Positions 14,587 to 31,825 of a stretch of 64,000 bases of DNA are shown in pieces. How positions within the stretch are numbered: the first letter of the stretch is position 1; each line of letters opens with the position of its first letter. The stretch covers positions 3,782,001 through 3,846,000 of the forward strand of contig JAIOJX010000004.1 of assembly GCA_022376925.1 (NCBI GenBank). The letters are read 5' to 3'. Under the pieces are notes generated by a model. The model did not search any database, was not told where the DNA came from, and saw nothing but the letters and a program-made list of their open reading frames with translations. The translations under genes and the position numbers were made by a program. This stretch comes from Tragulus kanchil (Eukaryota; Chordata; Mammalia; Artiodactyla; Tragulidae).

Positions 14587-15463
14587 CTACCCCAGGCCAC
14601 CCCTGCAATCCCCCAGCCCCTGACTGGCAGGGGAGCAGGCAGGGGTCCTACTGCCCGTCCACTCAGGCGTCCACAACCAGGAGAGGGGGCAAGGTCCCCT
14701 GATCCCAGGACAAATCAGAGCTATGGCTGGGGGAAGGAGGCTTCCTCTGCTCTTCCAAGGATGTGCCTTATCTGGAGAGCAGCAGGTCAGTGCTGACAGC
14801 CCAGACTTCAGATTCAGAAGGTTGGGTTCAAGTCCCAGCTCTGCCTCCTAGGCTGTGTGACCTTGCACAGGTCACATGACCCCTCGAGCTGTCCCTAGCG
14901 AGGTTGTAAGGATTAACTATGATATAAAATTCATGGCACATGGCTCCATACATATCGGCTGGGCAGAAAAGCAGCAGTCACCTTGGTAGGCAGAAGCATG
15001 GACATGAGAGCCAGGCCGCCTGGGATTAAATCCCAGCTCTACTACTTGTTAGCCACGTGGTCTGGCCAGTTGTTTAACCTCTGTGTGTCTGAGCTTTCCT
15101 GTCTGTTAAAGAGGATAATAACAGTACCTGTGTCATGACTGATGTGACGATTAACTATAATAACAGGAAGTATTTAAAAGACTGCTATGTGTGTTATGAT
15201 GATCTATCTACCTATATACGTACAATATATAATCATGTGTATAACTGTATATGTAGAGAGATAACCTGGCTTCCAGGGCCTGCCCCCTCTACATCTCACC
15301 CCACTTTGTGCTGCTTCTGCTCTCCGGGGCCCCATAGACTAAATACCATCACTTAGATGCCCCAATCACTAGGCACGGCCAGCTCATCGCCTGACCCCAG
15401 ACAGCCCTCAGGCTGCTCCCGCTGTTCACTCCACCCCACCACTAGAGAGTGGTAGGAGGCCTA

Positions 15464-16071
<608 letters not shown>

Positions 16072-16598
16072 CTAGACCAGAGCGGACAAGGACAAAGTTC
16101 CCCATCTCCACCTGCTCGAGAGCCTCGTGGCCGAGTCACTGATCCACCCCAGGGTCCTTCCCTCAGAGTCCCGAGTCCGAGTCATAGACTCCTTCAAAAC
16201 CCTCCCCGCACCCTCGACTTCAGTTGCGGGCAGTCCTCAAGGTGAGACGGCCTGGTCTGTCAGCTCCAGGCTGAGCTGAAGCCGCCCTGGCCCACTCCTT
16301 CCAGGATCCGGTCCTGGACAGTGGCAGCACTTGCCCCTTCCACCGGCCCCCAAAGGGGTCTCAGGTTCCTCATCTGTGAGACACGGGGTTGGCTGACATT
16401 TAACCTGGCTTCCAGGGCCTGCCCTCTACATCTCACCCCACTTTGTGCTGCTTCTGCCTCCGGGCCCCATAGACTAAATACCATCACTTAGATGCCCCAA
16501 TCACTAGGCACGGCCAGCTCATCGCCTGACCCCAGACAGCCCTCAGGCTGCTCCCGCTGTTCACTCCACCCCACCACTAGAGAGTGGTAGGAGGCCTA

Positions 16599-17315
<717 letters not shown>

Positions 17316-17734
17316 TCATAGACTCCTTCAAAACCCTCCCCGCACCCTCGACTTCAGTTGCGGGCAGTCCTCAAGGTGAGACGGCCTGGTCTGTCAGCTC
17401 CAGGCTGAGCTGAAGCCCCGCCCTGGCCCACTCCTTCCAGGATCCGGTCCTGGACAGTGGCAGCAGACTTGCCCCTAAGTCTGGCTTTGCTTTAAGTCCC
17501 GTACGCAGCCTCCCTCTACCTATGGGGTCTCAGGTTCCTCATCTGTGAGACACGGGGTTAGGGATTCCTATCTAAACACCTCCCAGCACTGTTGGGAGGC
17601 TTAGTTGAAATAACAGACACCCAAAATGTTTTAGCAAGTAATGGTGAGAACAGCGCCTATAAAAGAGTGTGTGTGCTAAGCAGGACTGAGAATGTAATTC
17701 GCTGGGTATCACCGGCTCCTCACACAGCCCCAAG

Positions 17735-17880
17735 AAGCACACTGTTACTATCCCCACTCCATGGATATGGACACTGAGAGGGGAGATGACTCACCCAGAG
17801 TCATGCACCTTGTGAACAGCACAGTCTGGATCTGAACCCAGAGCTCGAGCCCATAACCACCAATCAACACTACTCCGTAA
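17735..17880 (-). mobile_element. MIR element (copied at about 18842-18987)
   Basis: Minus orientation: TGGACACTGAGAGGGGAGAT, ACCCAGAGTCATGCACC, then GGATCTGAACCCAGAG. Confidence 0.7.
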
Positions 17881-18276
17881 GAAGTATACCCGGATAGCCA
17901 AAAGGACTCAATAATGCCAAAACCTCAGAACACGCTGGCTCAACTGGCTCCACCTCCTCTGATGTCCTTCGACCTTTTCTTAGTTTCATAGGCTCTGTTC
18001 CTCATCCGTAAAATCAGGATGATGACCCAGCACCCGGGCTCTTAGGGGACTCACGGAAGCCCCTACTCAACATTGCCTATGCCTGGGAAGACGCCACGTA
18101 CCGTTTTAATGACAACCATGTCCCTGCACCTAGACCCCAGGAGCTAGGATGGGTGACAACCACTGACCCAAGAGGCTAGCTCAGGGGCTCTCTGGTCCCT
18201 GAGCCTTGGCTGGGGCAACCAGCACCTTCTAACCTGCCCCTGCTGGGGCAGAGCGTTCCTAGAGCCCAAAGTGTCA

Positions 18277-18480
<204 letters not shown>

Positions 18481-19383
18481 TTACCTCTGGAGGTCTGGGC
18501 TTACAGGAGGAGCAGCTGAGCGATCCGGAGGCACCCTGCTCCCCACTCCAGGATCCGGTCCTGGACAGTGGCAGCAGACTTGCCCCTAAGTCTGGCTTTG
18601 CTTTAAGTCCCGCAGCCTCCCTCTACCTATGGGGTCTCAGGTTCCTCATCTGTGAGACACGGGGTTAGGGATTCCTATCTAAACACCTCCCAGCACTGTT
18701 GGGAGGCTTAGTTGAAATAACAGACACCCAAAATGTTTTAGCAAGTAATGGTGAGAACAGCGCCTATAAAAGAGTGTGTGTGCTAAGCAGGACTGAGAAT
18801 GTAATTCGCTGGGTATCACCGGCTCCTCACACAGCCCCAAGAAGCACACTGTTACTATCCCCACTCCATGGATATGGACACTGAGAGGGGAGATGACTCA
18901 CCCAGAGTCATGCACCTTGTGAACAGCACAGTCTGGATCTGAACCCAGAGCTCGAGCCCATAACCACCAATCAACACTACTCCATAAGAAGTATACCCGG
19001 ATAGCCAAAAGGACTCAATAATGCCAAAACCTCAGAACACGCTGGCTCAACTGGCTCCACCTCCTCTGATGTCCTTCGACCTTTTCTTAGTTTCATAGGC
19101 TCTGTTCCTCATCCGTAAAATCAGGATGATGACCCAGCACCCGGGCTCTTAGGGGACTCACGGAAGCCCCTACTCAACATTGCCTATGCCTGGGAAGACG
19201 CCACGTACCGTTTTAATGACAACCATGTCCCTGCACCTAGACCCCAGGAGCTAGGATGGGTGACAACCACTGACCCAAGAGGCTAGCTCAGGGGCTCTCT
19301 GGTCCCTGAGCCTTGGCTGGGGCAACCAGCACCTTCTAACCTGCCCCTGCTGGGGCAGAGCGTTCCTAGAGCCCAAAGTGTCA

Positions 19384-19590
<207 letters not shown>

Positions 19591-19854
19591 TTACCTCTGG
19601 AGGTCTGGGCTTACAGGAGGAGCAGCTGAGCGATCCGGAGGCACCCTGCTCCCCACTCCTGCCCCAACCCCAGGACAGTGGGCCTCCCAGAGACAGGACT
19701 ACCCGCTGCAGTCCTCCATCTGCTGCAGTCGGAAGACCTTGCTTCAGCATGCCAGCCCCTCCTGCCTCTTCCCCCAGAGCCTGGTTCTGGGTGGGGGGTA
19801 GGGTAGTGGGTAAACAATCACCATGATAAGGAAGGAAAGCAACACAGACTATGC

Positions 19855-19960
19855 TTCTACCACATGCCAGTCACTAGGCCCAGCGGTTGGCATACATCAT
19901 TCCACTTGTCATCCCCAATGGCACTTTGAGGCAGGCCTTATTACCCTCATTCTCGAGAGT
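19855..19960 (-). mobile_element. MIR 3' fragment
   Basis: Minus-orientation MIR tail (ACATGCCAGTCACTAGGCCC, then CATCCCCAATGGCAC). Confidence 0.55.
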
Positions 19961-19984
19961 GACTTTCTTATACCCCTAGAAACA

Positions 19985-20330
19985 GTCACGCTCATTCCCA
20001 CCTCAGGGCCTTTGTACCACCTGCTCCCCTTGCCCAGTTTGCCCGCCCTCTGAGCCTCACAGGTGTGGCTCCTTCTCATCCTCCAGCTCGCACCATGTTT
20101 CCCCCTCCAGGAAGCCCTCCATGACTATTCCATCTAAAGAAGGCTTCTCCAGGCATCTTCTGTCTTAGCAGCTTGTTGCGGCCTTCATAGCTCTCATCAC
20201 AATTTCTAATGTGTCTTCCCATCTGTCTGTGTGTGTCCACTGTTACCTCTGTACAGTACCAGTCTCTGCCCACCAATTTAGGAGTCTAGTGCCTACAACA
20301 GTGGGCAGCACAAAGTGGGCATTTAAGTAT
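19985..20330 (+). mobile_element. L2 3' end (copied at about 21080-21425)
   Basis: Close to the L2 3' consensus: CCTCAGGGCCTTTGTACCAC, GGCTCCTTCTCATCCTCCAG, GAAGCCCTCCATGACTATTC, then GTGCCTACAACAGTGGGCAG. Confidence 0.75.
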
Positions 20331-20339
20331 GTATAAAAA

Positions 20340-20740
20340 TAAGGAAATGGAGGTTCAGAAAGGTGAAGTGACTTGGGCAAGATGGAAGCACAGTCTGGCT
20401 CAAGATGTGCTCTGAACCCCTCCAGGCTGGCTGCGGTGGGACCTCCTGCGTGCCCCTGGTCCTATGGGCAGAAAGGCTGCCGTCTTCTGCTGAGTCTGAA
20501 GGACAGAAAACCCTTCTCCTCAGGACAGAGAGGCAGGCAGAGTGGGAACTTTCCAGTTAGAAAGCCCTCGCTGCTGATCCCAGTGCGGAACTTAGGCTAA
20601 TTCATTTCACCTCTTTGAGCTTCAGTTTCTTCTCCAAAAAAAAAATGGGAACAATGCCTACTTCACCAGGTGGCATATGGATTAACTGCAACGAATCCCT
20701 GTAAGGCACTTCCCAGTCTCCTTCAAGTGTCTGACAGGCA
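20340..20740. mobile_element. Two MIR fragments, opposite orientation (copied at +1,096)
   Basis: 20340-20425 is minus-orientation MIR (AAGGAAATGGAGGTTCAGAA); 20570-20740 is plus-orientation (TTCAGTTTCTTCTCC, A-run, then ATGGGAACAATGCCTAC). The A-run at 20635-20645 is a simple homopolymer. Confidence 0.65.
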
Positions 20741-22090
20741 TCAGTACTCATATTTTTTGTTCGGAGAGGGAGAGAAGGGGTTCCCAGTCTCTGCAGCCAG
20801 CTGGTTTCCTCTGACTTGCTTTCCTACTAGAACTTCATCAGGTTCCCATCTGACCACTCACTGCCCAAAGCTAGGCAGGATGCAAACAAGTATAGCTCCG
20901 TTTGTCCCTGGTTATGGCCTCTGGTCCTCTGGGGACTGTGTTCCCAACATGCCCTGGGCCTCAGTAGCTGTCCTGCCCTGATTTAATGAATGTGCCACTA
21001 ATTAATCCACCCAGATGAATGTGGTATAATGGCAGGCCTTATTACCCTCATTCTCGAGTGACTTTCTTATACCCCTAGAAACAGTCACGCCATTCCCACC
21101 TCAGGGCCTTTGTACCACCTGCTCCCTTGCCCAGTTTGCCCGCCCTCTGAGCCTCACAGGTGTGGCTCCTTCTCATCCTCCAGCTCGCACCATTTTTCCC
21201 CTCCAGGAAGCCCTCCATGACTATTCCATCTAAAGAAGGCTTCTCCAGGCATCTTCTGTCTTAGCAGCTTGTTGCGGCCTTCATAGCTCTCATCACAATT
21301 TCTAATGTGTCTTCCCATCTGTCTGTGTGTGTCCACTGTTACCTCTGTACAGTACCAGTCTCTGCCCACCAATTTAGGAGTCTAGTGCCTACAACAGTGG
21401 GCAGCACAAAGTGGGCATTTAAGTATGTATAAAAATAAGGAAATGGAGGTTCAGAAAGGTGAAGTGACTTGGGCAAGATGGAAGCACAGTCTGGCTCAAG
21501 ATGTGCTCTGAACCCCTCCAGGCTGGCTGCGGTGGGACCTCCTGCGTGCCCCTGGTCCTATGGGCAGAAAGGCTGCCGTCTTCTGCTGAGTCTGAAGGAC
21601 AGAAAACCCTTCTCCTCAGGACAGAGAGGCAGGCAGAGTGGGAACTTTCCAGTTAGAAAGCCCTCGCTGCTGATCCCAGTGCGGAACTTAGGCTAATTCA
21701 TTTCACCTCTTTGAGCTTCAGTTTCTTCTCCAAAAAAAAAATGGGAACAATGCCTACTTCACCAGGTGGCATATGGATTAACTGCAACGAATCCCTGTAA
21801 GGCACTTCCCAGTCTCCTTCAAGTGTCTGACAGGCATCAGTACTCATATTTTTTGTTCGGAGAGGGAGAGAAGGGGTTCCCAGTCTCTGCAGCCAGCTGG
21901 TTTCCTCTGACTTGCTTTCCTACTAGAACTTCATCAGGTTCCCATCTGACCACTCACTGCCCAAAGCTAGGCAGGATGCAAACAAGTATAGCTCCGTTTG
22001 TCCCTGGTTATGGCCTCTGGTCCTCTGGGGACTGTGTTCCCAACATGCCCTGGGCCTCAGTAGCTGTCCTGCCCTGATTTAATGAATGTG

Positions 22091-24815
<2,725 letters not shown>

Positions 24816-24881
24816 CTGGCGTCCGCCTCACTGTAATATTCCCGGGCCACGATGTCTTCAAACAGCTCCCCGCCTGTGACG
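24816..24881 (-). CDS. CAMK2A: CAMK2A exon 5, hinge and helix D (residues 92-113)
   Basis: This 66-nt exon completes Leu91 and encodes VTGGELFEDIVAREYYSEADA plus two bases of Ser113. It holds the region just after the hinge that lines the ATP pocket and contacts substrate (GGELFEDIV). The acceptor is gtgcctgtcttcccag and the donor GTGAGC. Single copy. Confidence 0.96.
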
Positions 24882-25664
24882 CTGGGAAGACAGGCACAGA
24901 GTCACCCTCCCACCGAGACCCCAGGTGCTGTGTCTTCTGGAAGAGAGGCCACGGGGTGCCCCCCACCCCCGCTATAACCCCCTTCCTGACTTCCAGTCCA
25001 GCCTCCCCTCCATCCTCGGCATTCTCCCCCACCAGAGCCACGCTGAGGTCAGGACTGAGGGTGGGACACTCAGAACACGTTACTATGATTCATTAGGCTT
25101 CTGGAAACCCAAGGGCTGGAGCTTTTTTTGTCTTTTTTTAATAGACTATTATTTTAGAGTAGTTCTAGGTTCACCTCAGAATTGAACAAAAGGTACAGAG
25201 ATTTCCAAGAGCCACACTGTCCCCCAGACCCCCACCCAGCCATGCACAGACTCCCCCACTCTCTCAGGTCCTGTTCTTTCCAGATGAGGCCAGAAACCCC
25301 TGAGGCTACACAGTTCGTGACTGCTTTTCATGCAATTGCCTGTCTTTAAAAACTTTAAATTTATTCTGAAAGGAAACTTTATAGCACCGCTAGAAATGGA
25401 ATACCAGCCTCACTGGCCACAAATAGAAACACAACTAAATATATGACGATGAAAGTTAAAAGTGTTGGTGCGTCAGGAAAACCAGCCTGCACTGCTTGGG
25501 TGGCAGGCCTACCATGTTTTGAGAAGCTCTATCAGAAGAGAGAATTCAGTCCACTCTGTGGGCAATGTAGATCCCTCAAGTCAAGCGACCCAGTGGAGCC
25601 ACCCCTGCCAAGGCTGCCCGCTTTCCCACTGGACAGCCCAGCGGGGGGAGGGGGCCAGACTTAC
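24882..25664 (-). other. CAMK2A: CAMK2A intron 4
   Basis: A 783-nt intron containing a probable L1 3' fragment near 25125-25270. No duplication. Confidence 0.8.
25125..25270 (+). mobile_element. L1 3' fragment (probable)
   Basis: TTTTAGAGTAGTTCTAGGTTCACC followed by GGTACAGAGATTTCC resembles a mammalian L1 3' untranslated region. Confidence 0.5.
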
Positions 25665-25719
25665 AGGTCGAAGATCAGGTAATGGTGTCCCTCCTCGGAG
25701 ATGCTGTCGTGGAGCCGGA
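25665..25719 (-). CDS. CAMK2A: CAMK2A exon 4, strands beta4-beta5 (residues 73-91)
   Basis: This 55-nt exon completes Val73 and encodes RLHDSISEEGHHYLIFD plus two bases of Leu91. It includes the gatekeeper Phe89 and the first hinge residue. The acceptor is ctctcctgcag and the donor GTAAGT. Single copy. Confidence 0.95.
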
Positions 25720-25872
25720 CTGCAGGAGAGGCCAAGGCAGCCGGTTACACGGGACGCAGGGCTCCCTACCCCCCACCCGTTAAAGAGCCAACATTCCAAT
25801 TTCCCCAAAAGTCTCTGAGCTCAAGACAGTTACCAGGTGCCTTGACAAAGAACGAACAAAGGTTCACTGATC

Positions 25873-26084
25873 TTTGTTGTTGTTTAGTTGCTAAGTCATA
25901 TCTGACTCTTTGCAACCCTATGGATTGTAGCCCGCCAGACTCCTCTGTCTCAGAGATTCTCCAGGCAAGGACACTGGAGTGGGTTGCCATTTCCTATTCC
26001 AGGGGATCTTCCCGACCCAGGGATGGAACCCGCGTCTCCTACATTGGCAGGTGGATTCTTTACCACGGAGCCACCGGGGAAGCC
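25873..26084 (-). mobile_element. Bov-A2/ART2A SINE
   Basis: A nearly full minus-strand element: GTTGTTGTTTAGTTGCTAAG, GACTCTTTGCAACCC, GGAGTGGGTTGCCATTTCC, then GAGCCACCGGGGAAGCC. Ruminant-specific and a main reason for the taxonomic call. Confidence 0.92.
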
Positions 26085-26204
26085 CTCATGACCTTAGGCA
26101 TCACCAAAAGAAGCCTGAGCTTAAAGACAAAAACTGCTTTGGTCAGAGTTTAATCCCCTTCCCTCTCCAATCTTCCATTTTCCCTGCTGGACAGGCCAGT
26201 GTCA

Positions 26205-26400
26205 CGGAAAGAGCCTGTGCCTCGAATCTCTGCCACACACAATCTCTGTGTGTCCTTGGTCAAGTTGCTCTACCTCTCTGAGTCTTTTTTTCCTTACCTA
26301 GGCAATGAGAATGAAACTCCTAGACTCACAAGTTTGTTGTAGACGTTCACAAAGCACACAGCTGACGTTTACCAAGTGCTGGCCCTGAGTAAATAGCCCT
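26205..26400 (+). mobile_element. MIR element
   Basis: Plus orientation: CCTTGGTCAAGTTGCTCTAC, GCAATGAGAATGAAACTCC, then CCAAGTGCTGGCCCTGAG. Confidence 0.65.
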
Positions 26401-26734
26401 GCTCTGCTTCCAGGTCGGAGGAGACAACAGAGCTGGTAGAGGAGGAGGTGATAGCAGTCCCAGAGTTCTGGCCTGCTGAGAAACTGTCATGTCTTCATAC
26501 CTCATTTACCAAGAACAGAGGCAAAGCTCCCAGAAGCCCAGAGCTTCCAAAATTTCCTCCTGAGTTTCTTTCAAAAAAAAGAAAAGGAAGGAGAGCCCAA
26601 GGCCTGGCTGGGGCTGACTCTGGGGGTCCTGAACCCTGCCAGTCAAGGGCAAATTCTCCCAGGTCAAGTTCATGTCCTTCCCCACACCACAAGCTAGACA
26701 TGTCCATAGAGAGGGGAAACATGTGGGCTCGAAG

Positions 26735-26935
26735 AACTATGGTACATCGCACAATGGAAAATTACACTGCTGTTAAAATAATTCAGCAGTTCTTTATCCA
26801 CTGGCTTGGAATTGTCTCTAAAATTTGTTGTTTGGTGAAACAGCAAAGCAGCGTGCACAGTCCGTTCTGAAAAGGATGCATTCTAACTTGTGTACAGCAT
26901 TAGTCTCTCTGGAATGATCCAGCGATGTGGGCACT
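26735..26935 (+). mobile_element. L1 3' fragment (probable)
   Basis: ACTATGGTACATCGCACAAT, AAATTACACTGCTGTTAAAA and GCATTCTAACTTGTGTAC resemble a diverged mammalian L1 3' end. Confidence 0.5.
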
Positions 26936-27384
26936 GCGGGGCCCTGGGGGAGGGGACTGGGGCAGCTCCAGGGGGGCCGGTGAGGCTCTTCACTGGAAGC
27001 TCTTGTGCCATCTGAATTCCTACCACATGCATGGACTTAGCATTGAGCCTCTGAGACATCAGGGCCTTCAAAGCACCATATAAGTTTGGAGAAGCAGGCG
27101 TCAAATACCCAAGGGTGGGTAATGGGGACCAGAGATGGACTGTAAGGGGATGCAAATTCAAATAAAATGTTTCTTTTAATCTTAAATCATATGTGTTTAT
27201 AAATAATGACTGAAAGATGTTTTTAAACTATTTTAAAGCAAAGCCAAAAACTAAGTCACCTAAGAGTATGTATATATAATCCTGCTTTTTAAAATCAACA
27301 TTTGATAACAACAAATTTCAAATATACAGTCAAGTGAATGCCTATGTACACACCACCTAGATTCTGTTATTACTGTTTCTTATA

Positions 27385-27508
27385 TGTGTGTGCTTAGTCA
27401 CTCAGTCGTGTCTGGGTCTTTGTGGCCCCATGGACTGCGGCCTGCCCGGGTCCTCTGTCCGTGGGATTTTCCAGGCAAGGATCCTAGCGTAGGCTGCCAT
27501 TTCCTCCT
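27385..27508 (-). mobile_element. Bov-A-type SINE, 3' truncated
   Basis: TGTGTGCTTAGTCACTCAGT, CGTGTCTGGGTCTTTGTGGC, then TTTTCCAGGCAAGGATCC. Minus strand, cut off by duplication 7. Confidence 0.85.
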
Positions 27509-27530
27509 CTATCTCTTATCTATGCCTTAC

Positions 27531-29720
27531 TGTATTTCTATATATCCCTTATCCTTTAATCTATTTTGATTTTTTTAATGCCTTTCAAAACAAAGATAGA
27601 CTTTTTTGACTCTGAACTGAGCATCCTGGATTTTCTGTGTGCGGAATCAGAAAACGCTACCTCGGTGCCGCGCTCAGACCCCCTTGACTAAGAGGGGACA
27701 GCCATGCTGCCGCCGCTGGGGTGGCTAACCATGCACAGGTGACCCTTCTCTGGAGAACCGCCCACCGCTGATGGAGCCACTCTGCCCACGAGGCTACCTA
27801 CAGCCTTCAGTCAAGAACGGACTCAGCTGGGAAGCAGAGTCCATGCAAAAGGCTAGTCTCCTTGCCTGAAAGGGGAGACAACCCCAAGATAGGGTTCAGG
27901 TTCCAGAGGCCACCCCACTGCACCCCCCGACCTGGGATCAGATCAGAGTTAGGACCTGACCTGAGGTCACATCTCTGCTTGCCCCCCTCCTCTTGCTCCA
28001 TCCTGTTTCACCCCACCCCTGGGGCACACTCTCTGTAAACCACATGCACCCGCATCCTTGCCTCAGGCTCTGCTTCTAGGCGCCCTGATCTATTCAGATG
28101 TACTTCAGGTGCAGACATCAAATGTCACATGGAGGGCTTCCCCTGGTGGTCCAGTGGATAAGGACACCGCCTTGCAGTGCAAGAGGCGCCGGTTCGATCC
28201 CTGGCCTGGGAAGATCCCACGTGCCGCGGAGCGGCTGGACCGATGTGTCCAATCACCGAGCCGGAGCTGTGGAGCGCATGCGCCCAGACCCCGTGCTCTG
28301 CAACGACAGACGCCACCGCGATGGGAGGCCCACAGGAGCCAAAGAACAAAGACAGATGAAAATGGAGAAATGAAGGACAAATGGAAGTGGCCCGCCCGCT
28401 CCCCTCCCTCCCCAGCCTGACCCCCGACCAAAATAAATAAATAAATCTTTAAAAAATTTAAAAAAAAAAAAGTCACATGGAAGTGTGTATCATCGATGCT
28501 AGTTCTAGATGCTGAGGTTACAGGAGATACTTAAAAGTATCTGTCTTCTCATCTATCTGCCATAAACTTGCTTTAATAGTCTATCAAGGTAAAGTTTTGG
28601 AAAAGACCCTTTACCTCCAAGAGGATTGTATTTCTATATATCCCTTATCCTTTAATCTATTTTGATTTTTTTAATGCCTTTCAAAACAAAGATAGACTTT
28701 TTTGACTCTGAACTGAGCATCCTGGATTTTCTGTGTGCGGAATCAGAAAACGCTACCTCGGTGCCGCGCTCAGACCCCCTTGACTAAGAGGGGACAGCCA
28801 TGCTGCCGCCGCTGGGGTGGCTAACCATGCACAGGTGACCCTTCTCTGGAGAACCGCCCACCGCTGATGGAGCCACTCTGCCCACGAGGCTACCTACAGC
28901 CTTCAGTCAAGAACGGACTCAGCTGGGAAGCAGAGTCCATGCAAAAGGCTAGTCTCCTTGCCTGAAAGGGGAGACAACCCCAAGATAGGGTTCAGGTTCC
29001 AGAGGCCACCCCACTGCACCCCCCGACCTGGGATCAGATCAGAGTTAGGACCTGACCTGAGGTCACATCTCTGCTTGCCCCCCTCCTCTTGCTCCATCCT
29101 GTTTCACCCCACCCCTGGGGCACACTCTCTGTAAACCACATGCACCCGCATCCTTGCCTCAGGCTCTGCTTCTAGGCGCCCTGATCTATTCAGATGTACT
29201 TCAGGTGCAGACATCAAATGTCACATGGAGGGCTTCCCCTGGTGGTCCAGTGGATAAGGACACCGCCTTGCAGTGCAAGAGGCGCCGGTTCGATCCCTGG
29301 CCTGGGAAGATCCCACGTGCCGCGGAGCGGCTGGACCGATGTGTCCAATCACCGAGCCGGAGCTGTGGAGCGCATGCGCCCAGACCCCGTGCTCTGCAAC
29401 GACAGACGCCACCGCGATGGGAGGCCCACAGGAGCCAAAGAACAAAGACAGATGAAAATGGAGAAATGAAGGACAAATGGAAGTGGCCCGCCGCTCCCTC
29501 CCTCCCCAGCCTGACCCCCGACCAAAATAAATAAATAAATCTTTAAAAAATTTAAAAAAAAAAAAGTCACATGGAAGTGTGTATCATCGATGCTAGTTCT
29601 AGATGCTGAGGTTACAGGAGATACTTAAAAAGTATCTGTCTTCTCATCTATCTGCCATAAACTTGCTTTAATAGTCTATCAAGGTAAAGTTTTGGAAAAG
29701 ACCCTTTACTCCAAGAGGAT
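27531..29720. repeat. Direct duplication 7 (1,096 bp, junction 28627)
   Basis: 27531-28626 recurs at 28627-29720 and includes a complete tRNA-derived SINE with its target-site duplication. Homopolymer indels distinguish the copies near their right ends. Confidence 0.97.
28134..28471 (+). mobile_element. tRNA-Glu-derived SINE with target-site duplication (copied at 29230-29567)
   Basis: Full-length element from GGGCTTCCCCTGGTGGTCC to an A-rich tail, flanked by GTCACATGGA at 28124-28133 and 28472-28481. The tRNA-like B box (GGTTCGATCCCTGG) is intact. Its 3' half occurs a third time at 30507-30673. Confidence 0.93.
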
Positions 29721-31589
29721 TCTTGGGGAACAGATGTCTGCTCGTCTACTCTGCTCAGGTGTTTGCATTTTTAAGCCCTCTTTTGTGACCGTGAGAATCC
29801 CGAGAGGTCAAGCTGAATCCAGAACCATCTCAAGCAAGGACTTTTAGAATCAGGTCAACAGCCATTTGGGAGGAGCTCCAAGAAGACCAGAGTTCCCTCA
29901 AGCCCAGGAGCCTCAGTCCCTTCTGGAGAGGGTCTTTGAGGTTCAAGGAAATGGGCAGAGCTCGGGAGGGGGCATCTCCAGGGCTTCTACTAGCTCAGAT
30001 GGTGCCTTTGTGCTGATGGTAGAAGGTGGCCTTCCGAGCAGGGGGTATGGGCTGGACTCCAGGCCCCACCTGTGGGATGATCCTGGAGCTGGTCAGTTCC
30101 CAGGAGGTGGCTGGATCATGGCTCAGAGCACAGGAGACAGGACTCCTCCTATCAGTGCCATTTTCCTGCACAAATCGTCTCCTCCCGTGGCTGCAGGTTG
30201 CCCTGAGGAAACTCAGCCCAGAGCCCAGGAGAGGCCAGGATCACGAGGACGGCCTCTGTGACTGCTTCTTGGGGCAGGGGGCTGGAATGCCTGTGCTCGT
30301 GGACTTAGGCTGTCACTGTCCATCACAGAACAAACACATCTGTAACCTAGTTTTCATTTGTGAGGCTGGATTCGTGAACTTCTGCCATTCTGCCCTATTT
30401 CCTATTTCTGTTACCATTTCTTTCTTGGAAATGGAAGGCTATTCCTTGTTCCTGGCCACTGACCGTGAGACACTCTTTCTGAAATGAGCAATGCGCCAAA
30501 ACCCCCGACAGACGCCACCACGATGGGAGGCCCACAGGAGCCAAAGAACAAAGACAGATGAAAATGGAGAAATGAAGGACAAATGGAAGTGGCCCGCCCG
30601 CTCCCCTCCCTCCCCAGCCTGACCCCCGACCAAAATAAATAAATAAATCTTTAAAAAATTTAAAAAAAAAAAAGTCACATGGAAGTGTGTATCATCGATG
30701 CTAGTTCTAGATGCTGAGGTTACAGGAGATACTTAAAAAGTATTTGTCTTCTCATCTATCTGCCATAAACTTGCTTTAATAGTCTATCAAGGTAAAGTTT
30801 TGGAAAAGACCCTTTACTCCAAGAGGATTCTTGGGGAACAGATGTCTGCTCGTCTACTCTGCTCAGGTGTTTGCATTTTTAAGCCCTCTTTTGTGACCGT
30901 GAGAATCCCGAGAGGTCAAGCTGAATCCAGAACCATCTCAAGCAAGGACTTTTAGAATCAGGTCAACAGCCATTTGGGAGGAGCTCCAAGAAGACCAGAG
31001 TTCCCTCAAGCCCAGGAGCCTCAGTCCCTTCTGGAGAGGGTCTTTGAGGTTCAAGGAAATGGGCAGAGCTCGGGAGGGGGCATCTCCAGGGCTTCTACTA
31101 GCTCAGATGGTGCCTTTGTGCTGATGGTAGAAGGTGGCCTTCCGAGCAGGGGGTATGGGCTGGACTCCAGGCCCCACCTGTGGGATGATCCTGGAGCTGG
31201 TCAGTTCCCAGGAGGTGGCTGGATCATGGCTCAGAGCACAGGAGACAGGACTCCTCCTATCAGTGCCATTTTCCTGCACAAATCGTCTCCTCCCGTGGCT
31301 GCAGGTTGCCCTGAGGAAACTCAGCCCAGAGCCCAGGAGAGGCCAGGATCACGAGGACGGCCTCTGTGACTGCTTCTTGGGGCAGGGGGCTGGAATGCCT
31401 GTGCTCGTGGACTTAGGCTGTCACTGTCCATCACAGAACAAACACATCTGTAACCTAGTTTTCATTTGTGAGGCTGGATTCGTGAACTTCTGCCATTCTG
31501 CCCTATTTCCTATTTCTGTTACCATTTCTTTCTTGGAAATGGAAGGCTATTCCTTGTTCCCCTGGCCACTGACCCGCAGTGAGACACTC
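29401..31589. repeat. Direct duplication 8 (1.11 kb, junction 30507)
   Basis: 29401-30475 recurs at 30507-31589. The right end of the first copy (30447-30506) is degraded relative to the second. The SINE 3' half at the start of the unit is present three times (28305, 29401, 30507). Confidence 0.96.
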
Positions 31590-31604
31590 CTGATGTTCAC
31601 AGAA

Positions 31605-31825
31605 GGACTGAGAACATGGGTTCTATAGTCGGATTCTCTGAGCTGGCCTTCTAAGTCACCCCTTAGAAGCCGTGTGACTTTGGGAAAATTATGTAACCTC
31701 TGAGCCTCCTCTCCTAGCTCCAGCACACGGGCGCTGGACGGCACTGGACTGGTGGGGGGTTAACTCAAGATGCTCATAAGGTGCTCAGCACAGTGCCTAG
31801 CACCAGTAAGAAACTAATAAATGAA
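31605..31825 (+). mobile_element. MIR element
   Basis: Plus orientation: CCGTGTGACTTTGGGAAAAT, GTAACCTCTGAGCCTCC, then GGTGCTCAGCACAGTGCCTA. Confidence 0.7.

Noticed and set aside
28190..28210. tRNA-like A and B boxes (for example GGTTCGATCCCTGG) suggesting tRNA genes here and in the other SINE heads.
   Set aside because: They belong to tRNA-derived SINEs with A-rich tails and no complete cloverleaf, so they are not functional tRNA genes.
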